64,000 nt of DNA. Origin: a virus. The stretch is from positions 29,880 to 93,879 of the IMG/VR virus record IMGVR_UViG_3300028388_005362. One strand, 5' to 3'. The notes below the pieces were generated by a model. That model made no database searches. It worked only from the letters and a program-made list of their open reading frames with translations, and was not told where the DNA came from. The translations under genes were made by a program, and so were the position numbers. How positions within the stretch are numbered: position 1 is the first letter of the stretch; every line of letters starts with the position of its first letter. Positions 27,963 through 35,909 of this stretch are shown piece after piece.

Positions 27963-28652
27963 TTAGAAGCTCAGTTCTTCGGTAGTACTGGCGTCCATGG
28001 TTGCACTATCAGCAGCTTCTTCAGCCGTCTCGTTCTTCGGAGCCTCAGCGGCATCGAAGTTCATGGGAGTGCTGGCTGCAGGAGAACCATCACCATCAGG
28101 CTTTGGCTTCTTGACCACGCGGTCATATTTAGGATCAAGTACTAAACGTGTAGGAACACCCTCTTTCATCAATTCAACAAACGGGCTGATAGCACGCTTG
28201 GGGAAGGTGGTGTAGTCCTTATTGTTGAGGATGAGCTTGATGCGAAGAGGAATACCTTGGTAATGATTTCCAGCCAGGGCAATGTATTGCTCTGCCAACA
28301 CTTTGAAGTTGGGAGCTTTCAATACCAACTGCTCAGCTGGGATGAAAGGCTCCAAAATATGCTTCAGACGTTCTCCCATGGCATTCATCTCACTCTTGAT
28401 GAACTCTTTTGGATCTTTCTGGAATACAGTCTTGGCGAGCTTTTCCCACTGCTTGAAATCCGGTGAAAACTCCTTGTGTACAAAAGTAGAACCTGCAGGG
28501 TCAGTAAAGGTGATGGCGATAACCATCTTGTCTGAGCCTTGTTTCATGGGTTCGTACTTGATTGAGGTAATTTGCACATTCTCGTTGATACCAGCGTTCA
28601 TGAATTTACCAGCGCCGGTGGACTCGTCAAAACCGAAATGATTTTCTGACAT
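27963..28652 (-). CDS. Single-stranded DNA-binding protein candidate
   Basis: 229 aa. The first about 170 residues are mixed alpha/beta with many Lys and aromatic residues, compatible with an OB fold. The last about 50 are low-complexity, Ala/Glu/Asp/Thr-rich, and end in TTEELSF. A disordered acidic tail ending in Phe is the hallmark of SSB proteins, which recruit replication partners through it. It sits between primase and a Sak4-type ATPase. No strong sequence match to classical SSB was recognised; the call rests on tail and context. A promoter with an operator-like site lies just upstream. Confidence 0.6.
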   Translation of the reverse strand: MSENHFGFDESTGAGKFMNAGINENVQITSIKYEPMKQGSDKMVIAITFTDPAGSTFVHKEFSPDFKQWEKLAKTVFQKDPKEFIKSEMNAMGERLKHILEPFIPAEQLVLKAPNFKVLAEQYIALAGNHYQGIPLRIKLILNNKDYTTFPKRAISPFVELMKEGVPTRLVLDPKYDRVVKKPKPDGDGSPAASTPMNFDAAEAPKNETAEEAADSATMDASTTEELSF

Positions 28653-28680
28653 AATAACTTATTTAAGTAGGGATTAGAAA

Positions 28681-28723
28681 CAAATTTACGAATTATTACT
28701 CTTTATACAGTATATAATTATGC
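28681..28723 (-). promoter_or_regulatory. Promoter of the SSB-primase-rII operon with an upstream operator-like site
   Basis: On the minus strand TAAATTTG (28688-28681) matches the -7 box. Eighteen bases upstream, 28707-28723 reads ACAGTAT-ATA-ATTATGC on the plus strand, a degenerate copy of the operator-like family with the same 18-bp spacing to the -7 box as at 48.9 and 63.3 kb. No good second site is present downstream of the box. Confidence 0.5.
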
Positions 28724-28737
28724 TTAAAGCACAAAAA

Positions 28738-29409
28738 TTAATCTATATAGATCTTCTTCCAGTCAAAGGGAATGACCTTGCCTGCCAGGTGAGCACTACG
28801 GGAGCCGCATTCTACTCCACCCTGACTGTTAAAGCTGACCATTAGCTTGTCTTCTTCGCTTCGATGAACGAATCCGATAGCGTCCATATCAGCCATGACA
28901 ATGTTCTTGAGCTTGCCGGTTAAATCCAGCGAGCTTTCTGAAAACTCGACACTGTCGCTTCCTAAAACGGTCTTCTTCAGGTGTCCCACAATAATGACTC
29001 GGCTTCCCAGGGTCTTGAACAGGTCGACCACTTGCATCACCTGTGTGCGGACAATCCCGTACCCAGCACCGTATTCGATCTCACCGATGTGGGCAACTCC
29101 TTTTTCAGCCGCTACTTTGGCTTCAATCCAGTCGGCGATCTTATCGATGGGGTCAAGGGCGATATAATCGTATTTGTGTTCGCTCTCCTTGATAGCACGG
29201 CCTACACTCATCAGCTCGGCAAGGGAATTGGCGCTTACTTTCAAAGCATCCAGCTTGCGGGTACCCTTCTCCAGGTCAATGATCAGACAGTTGGGAAGTT
29301 TAGCAAGCATTGAGGTTTTACCGACCTTGGGCGGTCCAAAAATCAGTAAAGGGTCGGGAGACAAACTCTCGGCTTTTACCTTTTTGGTAGGTAATTGAAT
29401 TGTTGACAT
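28738..29409 (-). CDS. Sak4-like RecA-fold ATPase
   Basis: About 223 aa from ATG 29409, which follows the upstream stop by one base; an earlier ATG at 29430 is less likely. Walker A is FGPPKVGKTS near residues 24-33, Walker B is YDYIALDPID, and VIIVGHLKK fits motif 3. The layout matches AAA_24/Sak4 single-strand annealing ATPases of phages, which work with SSB in recombination. Its neighbours are the SSB-like gene downstream and the DnaB-like helicase upstream. Confidence 0.82.
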   Translation of the reverse strand: MSTIQLPTKKVKAESLSPDPLLIFGPPKVGKTSMLAKLPNCLIIDLEKGTRKLDALKVSANSLAELMSVGRAIKESEHKYDYIALDPIDKIADWIEAKVAAEKGVAHIGEIEYGAGYGIVRTQVMQVVDLFKTLGSRVIIVGHLKKTVLGSDSVEFSESSLDLTGKLKNIVMADMDAIGFVHRSEEDKLMVSFNSQGGVECGSRSAHLAGKVIPFDWKKIYID

Positions 29410-29410
29410 A

Positions 29411-30394
29411 TTATTCAGCTGTAAAGTCAATAAAATCGGGTTCTACATACTCGATGATGCGACCGTTGGCAAAGTCCTCGGTCAGAGGCAGCCACTTGTT
29501 GGGCTCTCCGAATCGGTTCTTCACACTGTGCAGTGCAATGAGCCTGTCGGTATCCAGTGCACTCTCAGGGTCGCTTCCATACTGGGAGATGTGCAGCATC
29601 TCCGGGCGATGGATGACAATGACGTGGTCCATGGCATGAAATACCTGCTTGGAACCAAAGATGTCTCCCATCTTGGGGAATTGTTTACCGAATTCTCTGC
29701 GCTTGGGATCTTCGATGGTATCCTTGAGCTGGCCCACCAAAAAATTGATGTTGTTCAGCTTCTGACGCACACGTATGTACATCTTAGCCAGGTTAGCCAT
29801 CATTTCCACCTCTGATTCTGAGCCTGCGCGTTCGGTCAGCAGTCCGTGGTCAAGGGAGGTAATCAACATGTGGTCAGGAAATTTCTCCTGTATGTCGTAT
29901 ATGGTCTCCTCGACCTGGTTAACAGTTCCGGTGGTGTTTATCCACAGGGTGTCATCCCTGTCGGAGAAAGCCTCCAACATCTTCTTGATATACTCAAGCT
30001 GGTTGGGAGTTATCTTCTCGCCCACACCCAGTAGTTGAGAATATTTCAGCCCAGTTGCAGCAATGATGTCCCGGAGTCCTTCTTCGGTCATATCCATTTC
30101 AAAGGTGAAATGCACATTGATTCTCTTTTTGGGGAACTTTCCGTTAAGGGCATCGTTGGCAAAATCCTGGTGCAGCATACGCAAGAAAAAACTCTTACCA
30201 CTACCTGAGAGTCCACTCAACAGCACATTTCGACTCTGATGAAACCCACCCACCAACGTACCGTTGAGCTTGGGGTATCTTGTCTGCAGGTAATTGGGGT
30301 GCGGACTCATTCCTTTCAGCACTCTCTCCAGGGTAGCCTTGGCTACATCGGAATTGCGGTGAAAAGGAAGGTTGTAGTTAAAGTCGTCCATCAT
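29411..30394 (-). CDS. DnaB-like replicative helicase (RecA-fold domain)
   Basis: About 327 aa from ATG 30394 (30391 equally possible). Walker A is LLSGLSGSGKSFFL, the Walker B region is MLITSLDHGLL, and LVGQLKD plus MGDIFGSKQVFHAMDHVIVI correspond to helicase motifs 3 and 4 of the SF4 family. The N-terminal primase-interaction domain of full DnaB (about 460 aa) is missing; only the C-terminal motor is present. It probably unwinds DNA at the fork with the primase and family A polymerase. It overlaps the upstream unknown gene by 17 bases. Confidence 0.85.
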   Translation of the reverse strand: MMDDFNYNLPFHRNSDVAKATLERVLKGMSPHPNYLQTRYPKLNGTLVGGFHQSRNVLLSGLSGSGKSFFLRMLHQDFANDALNGKFPKKRINVHFTFEMDMTEEGLRDIIAATGLKYSQLLGVGEKITPNQLEYIKKMLEAFSDRDDTLWINTTGTVNQVEETIYDIQEKFPDHMLITSLDHGLLTERAGSESEVEMMANLAKMYIRVRQKLNNINFLVGQLKDTIEDPKRREFGKQFPKMGDIFGSKQVFHAMDHVIVIHRPEMLHISQYGSDPESALDTDRLIALHSVKNRFGEPNKWLPLTEDFANGRIIEYVEPDFIDFTAE

Positions 30395-30938
30395 CTTTCT
30401 TTCGGGTATTGGATATACGGTCAGCTTCTTCCAGCAAAGGCTTCCAGACCTCACCCTTCAACCACCGGTCGATACGTGATTTGACCTCATCGAGGTTTTT
30501 GCCATGTTGGAGTGCCCGCATGATGTCCCTGTGACGGGACAGACTGCCGTGTACTTCGTTATTATAATATTCGATGAATTCTTCCTTGTCCAGTTGCTTG
30601 AGGTATACCCTCTGTCCGTTAATCCAGGTGGACGGCGGGTACGCATCCCAGAACTCGTAACCGGGTGAGGGGTCAGAGTCCAGACGGAGTTCCTTGCGTA
30701 TCTTATCAGACACACTGTAATAACTCACGTCGGTCTCCTTAGGGTCCTTGGGCGGTATGACCAGCCCTCGGTCAATCAACTCACCAATCTCGCTGTGCAG
30801 GAATTTTCGGTTCTTTTCCTGATAGATCGTCAGCGGTGCCCAGTTCTCCTCAGCGATCAGACGCATGAAGAAATACTGGTTGGGAGAGATTTTGTGCTTA
30901 ACCAAGAAATCGGTGTATTCCTTGACGTTCTGAATCAT
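30378..30938 (-). CDS. Unknown protein next to helicase, possible replisome organiser
   Basis: About 186 aa from ATG 30938; an earlier ATG would overlap the upstream gene more. The N-terminal half has helices with ISPNQYFFMRLIAE and a segment ending SVSDKIRKELRLD, which looks like a winged-helix DNA- or partner-binding domain. The C-terminal part is charged. Small genes directly before a phage DnaB-like helicase often encode its loader or an origin-binding organiser; that role is inferred from position only. Confidence 0.6.
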   Translation of the reverse strand: MIQNVKEYTDFLVKHKISPNQYFFMRLIAEENWAPLTIYQEKNRKFLHSEIGELIDRGLVIPPKDPKETDVSYYSVSDKIRKELRLDSDPSPGYEFWDAYPPSTWINGQRVYLKQLDKEEFIEYYNNEVHGSLSRHRDIMRALQHGKNLDEVKSRIDRWLKGEVWKPLLEEADRISNTRKKDDGRL

Positions 30939-31134
30939 AGTATCTATGTTTCTGTATTTCGTACATCTCATCGTAGTATATGCCTTCGACGGCATCTACT
31001 ATCTCCTTTAGGGAATACAAGTTCCCATACGCCAGGTAGAGTTCCCTTTGAATGTCTTTGGAATCATCCGAAAGTGAAATAGGGTTGCTCTTCCTGTGGG
31101 TCAAGGCTGAGATTTGCGTTCTGATTAAACTCAT
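30898..31134 (-). CDS. Small acidic protein of unknown function, 78 aa
   Basis: The frame runs from ATG 31134 and overlaps both neighbours (71 bases with the helicase fragment, 41 with the next gene). A later TTG start at about 31104 would reduce the overlap. The C-terminal half is Tyr- and Glu-rich and helical. No family recognised. It is kept as a gene because it fills the only space between two clear genes and continues the operon. Confidence 0.5.
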   Translation of the reverse strand: MSLIRTQISALTHRKSNPISLSDDSKDIQRELYLAYGNLYSLKEIVDAVEGIYYDEMYEIQKHRYYDSERQGIHRFLG

Positions 31135-31522
31135 CTATTTCCTCCAATCGATTAATCCAGAAGACTCCAGGAACGCCCGCCATTCTTTTTCGGGTCCAGT
31201 CTTCGTCCTTAGAATCTCGGATGTACAGGTTAACAATAAGTGCAGATTTGCCTTCCTTAAAGCGGATGGCTCTTCCGATACGCTGGATTCCCTGGCGTTT
31301 GGTCGAGTTACCGCTACAAATCACCGCAAGCTCAATTCCTTCCACGTTGAAGCCTTCATCGAGGGCTTTGGCGGAAGAGATCACACGAACCTTGGTTCTT
31401 TTGTCCTTGAATCGCTCCAGGTTTGCCAGGCGTTGTTTCTTGGGAATCTTACTGTGGAATCCCACAGCCCTTTCTGGGATGTTCGTTGAGAATCTTCTTG
31501 CGCTGTTGCATGGTACGGGCAA
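31064..31522 (-). CDS. C-terminal part of a frameshifted SF2 helicase
   Basis: This frame carries the second RecA-like lobe: VISSAKALDEGFNVEGIELA fits motif V and KRQGIQRIGRAIRF is motif VI with the arginine finger. Residues before AVGFHSKIPKK are out of register with the family. The first lobe is in the next frame upstream (31449-32219), and joining them needs skipping one G in the GGG at 31468-31470. So this is either an independently translated domain, a +1 frameshift product, or a break by mutation or sequencing error. Confidence 0.7.
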   Translation of the reverse strand: MPVPCNSARRFSTNIPERAVGFHSKIPKKQRLANLERFKDKRTKVRVISSAKALDEGFNVEGIELAVICSGNSTKRQGIQRIGRAIRFKEGKSALIVNLYIRDSKDEDWTRKRMAGVPGVFWINRLEEIDEFNQNANLSLDPQEEQPYFTFG

Positions 31523-32219
31523 AGTTGATCGCAGCCACTTGTATCTCCTGAGGCGTCATGTCCCACTCATCGGCGACGGTCTGGCGAAGCAGAGGGTCAC
31601 TCAGAGCAGCCATAGCCCGGCGGAAGTCATGGTTGAAGAAACGGAAATTATAGATGAATCTTCGATTGAGGCCCTTGTAGGCTTCTCTTTCGTCCTCTTC
31701 CATATCCAAGGGAATGTTGTAGATCCTAAAATCTGACACATACCCCTCTTCCCGTGCCTCCTTCATGCCCAGAGTGTAGATAACAGGAGCACGATCGGTA
31801 ATCAAATCGTGTTTGCCATCCTCTCTTTCCAGTGTGGCTGTTAGCCCCAGGATGAAGTGATATTTTACAGCACTAAAGACCCGACGAAACTGCTCGGCTG
31901 CATAGCGGTGGACTTCGTCCAAAATAAGCAGGTGAATGTCATATTGGTTGCGAATCACCGTATTGATGACCACAACCGTGACATTCTTGAGCTTGTGCGT
32001 CTTTATTTCCGCCTCCCACTGACTCTTTAGTACCAGTGTTGGTACCACTATCATGGTGGTGCGGTCGGGGTGACGCTCGTTCATGTCTTTAATGATGAGA
32101 ATTCCAATGAAGGATTTTCCGAAGCCGGTCACAGCAGAGACAGTCCCTTTTGCGCCGGCCTGTATCCAATCGGCGATGATTGCCTTTTGCTTCTTCAGCT
32201 TCTTCTGATTGATTTTCAT
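31449..32219 (-). CDS. N-terminal part of an SF2 DEAD/DEAH-type helicase, frame broken at about 31468
   Basis: 256 aa. Walker A is TGFGKS (residues 31-36), motif Ia VVPTLVLKSQW, motif II DEVH (101-104) and motif III GLTATLE (125-131). This is the first lobe of a RecA-fold SF2 translocase, similar to UvsW/RAD25-like phage helicases that unwind R-loops and branched DNA. The family continues with a second lobe that here lies in another frame; after EHPRK the residues GCGIPQ followed by stop look unrelated. ATG overlaps the upstream stop by four bases. Confidence 0.8.
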   Translation of the reverse strand: MKINQKKLKKQKAIIADWIQAGAKGTVSAVTGFGKSFIGILIIKDMNERHPDRTTMIVVPTLVLKSQWEAEIKTHKLKNVTVVVINTVIRNQYDIHLLILDEVHRYAAEQFRRVFSAVKYHFILGLTATLEREDGKHDLITDRAPVIYTLGMKEAREEGYVSDFRIYNIPLDMEEDEREAYKGLNRRFIYNFRFFNHDFRRAMAALSDPLLRQTVADEWDMTPQEIQVAAINFARTMQQRKKILNEHPRKGCGIPQ

Positions 32220-32794
32220 TTTAAGAAGGGTTCTATTACTTCGTTGAACCGCTTGTAGTGCGGAGAGTCTTCTACTTCAGATGTCAGAATGCGGTCGTAG
32301 GCATCCATCAGGTTGTCATACTCCTTACCTTTGTATGTAAAGGGACCTTCTTCGTCCGAATCGTACTCTCCTTTGGCTTCAAGCTGTTCTAAGAAGTTTT
32401 CTAACTCACTTATCTGGTCTTCGATACCAACGGTCACCAAAGTGTCCTCAAAGATGTACCGGGCGTCATATATGCCCATACCCAACTCCTCTTGTTCGGC
32501 GTAAACACCTGAGAGCTGGTAGGTATCGTAGATGAGCCGGAGCAATTCATCGTCCAGTGCCCAGTCCACAGAGAAGTTGACCTGCAGGTAGGTCTTGGTG
32601 TGAGACTCTTCGTACACATAGACTTCGTAGATGCCCCTGTATTCCAGATCTTCCTGTTTGGTGCGCTCCAGGTGGAAATACCTATCCTGGCTGTCCTGCT
32701 GTTTGCGCTCTATGTCAGCGAAGTCTTTGTAAGCAGCGGCTATTTTTCCAGGTCCCCCGTACATCTGAAGGAAAACCGCGCAATGATTAGCCAT
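32216..32794 (-). CDS. Acidic protein of unknown function, 192 aa
   Basis: The product is strongly acidic (many Glu/Asp, Tyr), with SDEEGPFTYKGKEYDNLMDAYDR near the C-terminus split over a loop. It overlaps the helicase start by four bases and the upstream gene stop by eight, so it belongs to the same transcript. No motif or family recognised. A DNA-mimic role could be considered from its charge, but nothing in the sequence supports it further. Confidence 0.65.
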   Translation of the reverse strand: MANHCAVFLQMYGGPGKIAAAYKDFADIERKQQDSQDRYFHLERTKQEDLEYRGIYEVYVYEESHTKTYLQVNFSVDWALDDELLRLIYDTYQLSGVYAEQEELGMGIYDARYIFEDTLVTVGIEDQISELENFLEQLEAKGEYDSDEEGPFTYKGKEYDNLMDAYDRILTSEVEDSPHYKRFNEVIEPFLK

Positions 32795-33584
32795 CGGTCA
32801 CCTCAGCTTCCTCTACCGGCTCGATTTGGCGAATCACACCTCCTACATTGGTCCATCCCATCTCCGAGAGGATCTGGTTGTGTACCTTCAGGTGTCCGCC
32901 ACTGTATTCTCCCGGTGGGTTGTACTTGAGCAGTTCAGTGAATTGGTTATACACATTCCACACGTTAAAGGTGCGGGGCTCCTTGGGGTCTAATGCCCAG
33001 TTCTTGTCTGTATGAAGATTTCTGCGAAGCATTTCCAGCTGAAGTGTATTCAGCAGGCGCTCCTCCATATAGAACTTACCAGCCAGTTTGTGGACCAGTT
33101 CCATATCCACGCGGGTCTCCATCATCTTCTGACGGGACTCTTCCAGGTTATTCAGGTACTTATCAGCACCAGCGAATATCTTGTCGAGCAGTTTGGTCAG
33201 CTGATCGATGACTTTACCGGTGTGCATGTGAGAGCCTCCGGCGAACTGACGCTCGGTCACCATTCCGTTGGAGCAGGCAAGCACCAAACCCATCAAACCG
33301 ATGGAGAGCTTACGGGTTTTGTCGTAGGAATTGGTGAAGTTGACAGACAGGTTGAGTGGTCCGGGCTTTTCTTCGCGTCCGATCATGGTCACACCGGTTA
33401 CCACTTTGAGTTGGTTGGTTCCCATATATCCGGAACCATAAACACGGAATCCTTCATCCTGGGCTCTCTGCCTGATTTGTTGGATGATGGTTTTGTTGGG
33501 TACGGGAACATAGGTCTCCGTAGCCTGTGGGAGTGGGACTTCAATAACGTCCGACTCCCTGACGTTGTACTTCTTTAGTGCCAT
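32787..33584 (-). CDS. DUF932-like phage protein
   Basis: 265 aa. The segment VVTGVTMIGREEKPGPLNL, then LSIGLMGLVLACSNGMV follows the DUF932 pattern with its conserved C-S-N-G-(L/M)-V. After this comes a helical region with repeated K/L heptads (IDQLTKLLDKI). DUF932 proteins are widespread in phages and plasmids and were first noticed in mobile elements; their biochemical role is not settled. Its start lies inside the upstream gene (44-base overlap). Confidence 0.7.
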   Translation of the reverse strand: MALKKYNVRESDVIEVPLPQATETYVPVPNKTIIQQIRQRAQDEGFRVYGSGYMGTNQLKVVTGVTMIGREEKPGPLNLSVNFTNSYDKTRKLSIGLMGLVLACSNGMVTERQFAGGSHMHTGKVIDQLTKLLDKIFAGADKYLNNLEESRQKMMETRVDMELVHKLAGKFYMEERLLNTLQLEMLRRNLHTDKNWALDPKEPRTFNVWNVYNQFTELLKYNPPGEYSGGHLKVHNQILSEMGWTNVGGVIRQIEPVEEAEVTDG

Positions 33585-33903
33585 CGTTTAACGATTTGCG
33601 GGATTGTTCAATAAAATATTGCGTAGCGTATACTGCGTGGATGTTGGTGCCTCCAACGTTCCAGTTACGCATCATGTGTTTGGGGACTCGGCTATTCCAG
33701 TCGTATATGGTGAATACGACAGAATTTCCGTTTTCGTCCAGACATTTGCCTTGCCAGTGCCAGCGAAATTTGTAATCGATTTCTTCTGCGGGTTCGCCGA
33801 AAATAGCAATGAGTTCATCGTAGGTGACATCGTATAGATGCCCTTTGAAAGAAGTAGGGGTAATGAATACATCACGCCCGGCTTCTAAGTCTGTGAAAAT
33901 CAT
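33541..33903 (-). CDS. Small protein of unknown function, 120 aa
   Basis: A compact alpha/beta product with TPTSFKGHLYDVTYDELIA-like text split by loops, then WHWQGKCLDENGN and FTIYDWNSR. This resembles small phage proteins that start with a beta-hairpin and carry a Y-D-E-L-x-x-x-F-G motif. ATGA overlap with the next gene upstream shows coupling. No function can be given. Confidence 0.6.
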   Translation of the reverse strand: MIFTDLEAGRDVFITPTSFKGHLYDVTYDELIAIFGEPAEEIDYKFRWHWQGKCLDENGNSVVFTIYDWNSRVPKHMMRNWNVGGTNIHAVYATQYFIEQSRKSLNDGTKEVQRQGVGRY

Positions 33904-34286
33904 TTGAGTGATTCTAAAGGATACGAGACTGATTCCTTCAGGTCGTCTTCTTTGTAGTCATCTATGACTAAAACAATAACACAGTCCTGAACCAGTCCGT
34001 TCTTGTAGTAGGTTACACTCAGATTCTCTTCTGAGGTACCATCACTGTCCATATTATCCCATAACTTAAAGACTACTCCCGGATATTCAAGGGATTGCTT
34101 CAGCATGAACTTTTCCCAATAGGCAAAGGTATTGTAGTAGGAAAAGCCCGTCCCGTGATTGATAATATCAGAATCAGGCATGTGTTCTTCTTCCAGGGAT
34201 TTGATAACCTCTTGGATAATCATTTCGCTGGGCATCTCCGTAGGATTCTCCTGTATGGAGATTTCTGTGTAAGAATAAGTTCTCAT
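33900..34286 (-). CDS. Small acidic protein of unknown function, 128 aa
   Basis: Acidic, with many Glu, Asp, Ser and Tyr. The middle FSYYNTFAYWEKFML is aromatic-rich and the end carries LVIDDYKEDDLKESV. It overlaps both neighbours by four bases (ATGA), so translation is coupled along this stretch. No family recognised. Confidence 0.6.
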   Translation of the reverse strand: MRTYSYTEISIQENPTEMPSEMIIQEVIKSLEEEHMPDSDIINHGTGFSYYNTFAYWEKFMLKQSLEYPGVVFKLWDNMDSDGTSEENLSVTYYKNGLVQDCVIVLVIDDYKEDDLKESVSYPLESLK

Positions 34287-34486
34287 GTCTTGTCGGGTAT
34301 AATTCTCAATTGATGTGTGTGAACACTGAAATGTTCTGCATTGAATCCACTTTCAAAATCTTCAGAAGATTCATAAATAACACCACCTTTAAGTTTTGCT
34401 AAGCCTTCAAACGCTTCATCGCTTAGATTTGAAGGGTCATCCACTGATCCATTAAGGGTGTCCCAATTAAATAGTAAGTATCTCAT
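34283..34486 (-). CDS. Small protein of unknown function, 67 aa
   Basis: I start at ATG 34486 because a good ribosome site (GAAAGGAG, nine bases upstream) precedes it; the frame extends 16 codons further up but those lie within the neighbour. The N-terminus is MRYLLFNWDTL, followed by an acidic helix. Its leader is nearly the same as those of the next two genes upstream. No function visible. Confidence 0.6.
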   Translation of the reverse strand: MRYLLFNWDTLNGSVDDPSNLSDEAFEGLAKLKGGVIYESSEDFESGFNAEHFSVHTHQLRIIPDKT

Positions 34487-34487
34487 A

Positions 34488-34958
34488 TCACTCTCCTTTC
34501 TTGGTGGGGGTGTTAAAGGCATCAAACAACTCATTAAAGGAATAGTAAACGGGAATGTTTAAATGCTTAGCGAGACTTACCTCGCCATCAGCGCCGCTAC
34601 TTTTACCATCAAGTCTCAATACACAATCACAAACTTGAACCCATTCCAAATCAATATTAATCCAATCTTGGTACGGTCTTGGGTGCGCCATGTGCTGAAA
34701 ATGGCTGTATAAAGGTGCAAATGGAGCAAAGCCTTTGTCCATTAATTTATCTACGGCATCTAATTGCCTTTTGACATTTACAGCTACATCTCCTAATGTG
34801 TAAGGGCTTGCTATATAAACCCTAATCATTCTCTCCCCCTCACTCGGTTGGGTGAGTTTGGATTCGAGCCATTGAGCATACCAGTCATCTATATTCCATT
34901 CATTTATAACGTTTCCCGTTTCCTCCTCATAGAGTTGTCTTAATTCTTCTGCTTTCAT
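34488..34958 (-). CDS. DUF4406-like protein (nucleoside 2-deoxyribosyltransferase fold)
   Basis: 156 aa. The C-terminal 110 residues start MIRVYIASPYTLGD and contain DWINIDLEWVQVCDCVLRL and GADGEVSLAKHLNIPVYY. This is the DUF4406/nucleoside 2-deoxyribosyltransferase-like layout (I-A-S-P-Y, then D, then S-x-G-x-x-x-E). Related enzymes cut N-glycosidic bonds of nucleotides, so a nucleotide-handling role is plausible. The N-terminal 43 residues are an extra acidic helix. It has a GAAAGGAG ribosome site. Confidence 0.75.
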   Translation of the reverse strand: MKAEELRQLYEEETGNVINEWNIDDWYAQWLESKLTQPSEGERMIRVYIASPYTLGDVAVNVKRQLDAVDKLMDKGFAPFAPLYSHFQHMAHPRPYQDWINIDLEWVQVCDCVLRLDGKSSGADGEVSLAKHLNIPVYYSFNELFDAFNTPTKKGE

Positions 34959-35215
34959 TTCTCGCTCCTTTCTTTAAACCATTTTAGGAAGTTGTTGACT
35001 GTTAATATATCTTGTAGTTGATAATGACCTTGTTCAAGCTCATCTACCGTAGCATTCTCACGTGCTGTAGCAACCCACTCCTCCACATCCTTTTCAGTAG
35101 GTAAACTTGCTTCTAAATGACAGATGTAGGTATCCAGGTCAACCCTATATTGTCTTTCGTCGAAATCTCTTGTACCTGTCCAATACTTATCATCACTTCT
35201 TTTTGGTCTTTTCAT
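34955..35215 (-). CDS. Small charged protein of unknown function, 86 aa
   Basis: Begins with a basic stretch MKRPKRSDDKYW and continues as an acidic helical protein ending FLKWFKERSEK. ATG 35215 has the GAAAGGAG ribosome site also seen before the two following genes. Its stop overlaps the next start by four bases. No family recognised. Confidence 0.6.
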   Translation of the reverse strand: MKRPKRSDDKYWTGTRDFDERQYRVDLDTYICHLEASLPTEKDVEEWVATARENATVDELEQGHYQLQDILTVNNFLKWFKERSEK

Positions 35216-35248
35216 TTCTCACTCCTTTCGTTTAGGTAGGTATAAATT

Positions 35249-35276
35249 AGGGGGTAGAGTTGCTTTTCTACCCCCT
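35249..35276 (-). terminator. Hairpin terminator
   Basis: A 10-bp perfect stem (35249-35258 with 35267-35276, core GGGGGTAGA/TCTACCCCC) and an 8-base loop follow the stop at 35288. In the minus direction the next bases are AATTTATA, only weakly T-rich, so termination may be partial. Confidence 0.65.
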
Positions 35277-35287
35277 GAATAATAGAC

Positions 35288-35857
35288 TTATTCAGCCAAG
35301 CTCGCAATCCTTGTGTGAGCAATTTCCTGCCCTTGTTTCAGGGCAATTGTACGGTCATAGTCATACCCGTTGAAACTTCCATCACTGGATTCGCTGTGCA
35401 GTAAACTGAAAAAGGCCATGTCGCCCCTCATGTTGATACCGGTACAGCCATATCTGCGGGTTGTTTCGTCGGGCATATCCATTTGAATGATGTCTCCAAT
35501 ACACCACCTTTCAGGGAATCCGTTTTCCATCATATCCCTTACTTTGGGCCGATCCTCTTCAGGAACGAACTCTTTGAGGATCATAATGGCCTTATGGACT
35601 TCATTCAAAATGAATGGTTCTGCATTTGCATCCTCTAAGGTTTTACGTCCTTCTTTTAGTGAAAGAATAGCATTTACCAAGGAATCATTTTTTCTTGTGG
35701 CTTCGGAGTTGTGTAGTCTGTGTAGACCGACCTCAATTCTTACAAGGGCTTCATGCTGTTGTTTTGTCGGCCCTGTGTAGTTTTGAGCTTCCCTGACGAG
35801 TTTTTTGACAAACTCAGTCCTTGTGGGGTTAAATAAATCTAAACTGTTTTCAATCAT
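35288..35857 (-). CDS. Unknown protein, 189 aa
   Basis: N-terminal about 100 residues are helical and charged (EFVKKLVREAQ, LKEGRKTLEDANAEPF). The C-terminal part is beta-rich, with RWCIGDIIQMDMPDETTRRYGC, resembling small beta-barrel or SH3-like phage proteins. It begins a transcription unit whose end is the hairpin at 35249-35276. No family recognised. Confidence 0.6.
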   Translation of the reverse strand: MIENSLDLFNPTRTEFVKKLVREAQNYTGPTKQQHEALVRIEVGLHRLHNSEATRKNDSLVNAILSLKEGRKTLEDANAEPFILNEVHKAIMILKEFVPEEDRPKVRDMMENGFPERWCIGDIIQMDMPDETTRRYGCTGINMRGDMAFFSLLHSESSDGSFNGYDYDRTIALKQGQEIAHTRIASLAE

Positions 35858-35909
35858 TTTTAAATAGTGTTTAGTTAGATATTTTATTTATCACCTTTCA
35901 ATTTCTTTG

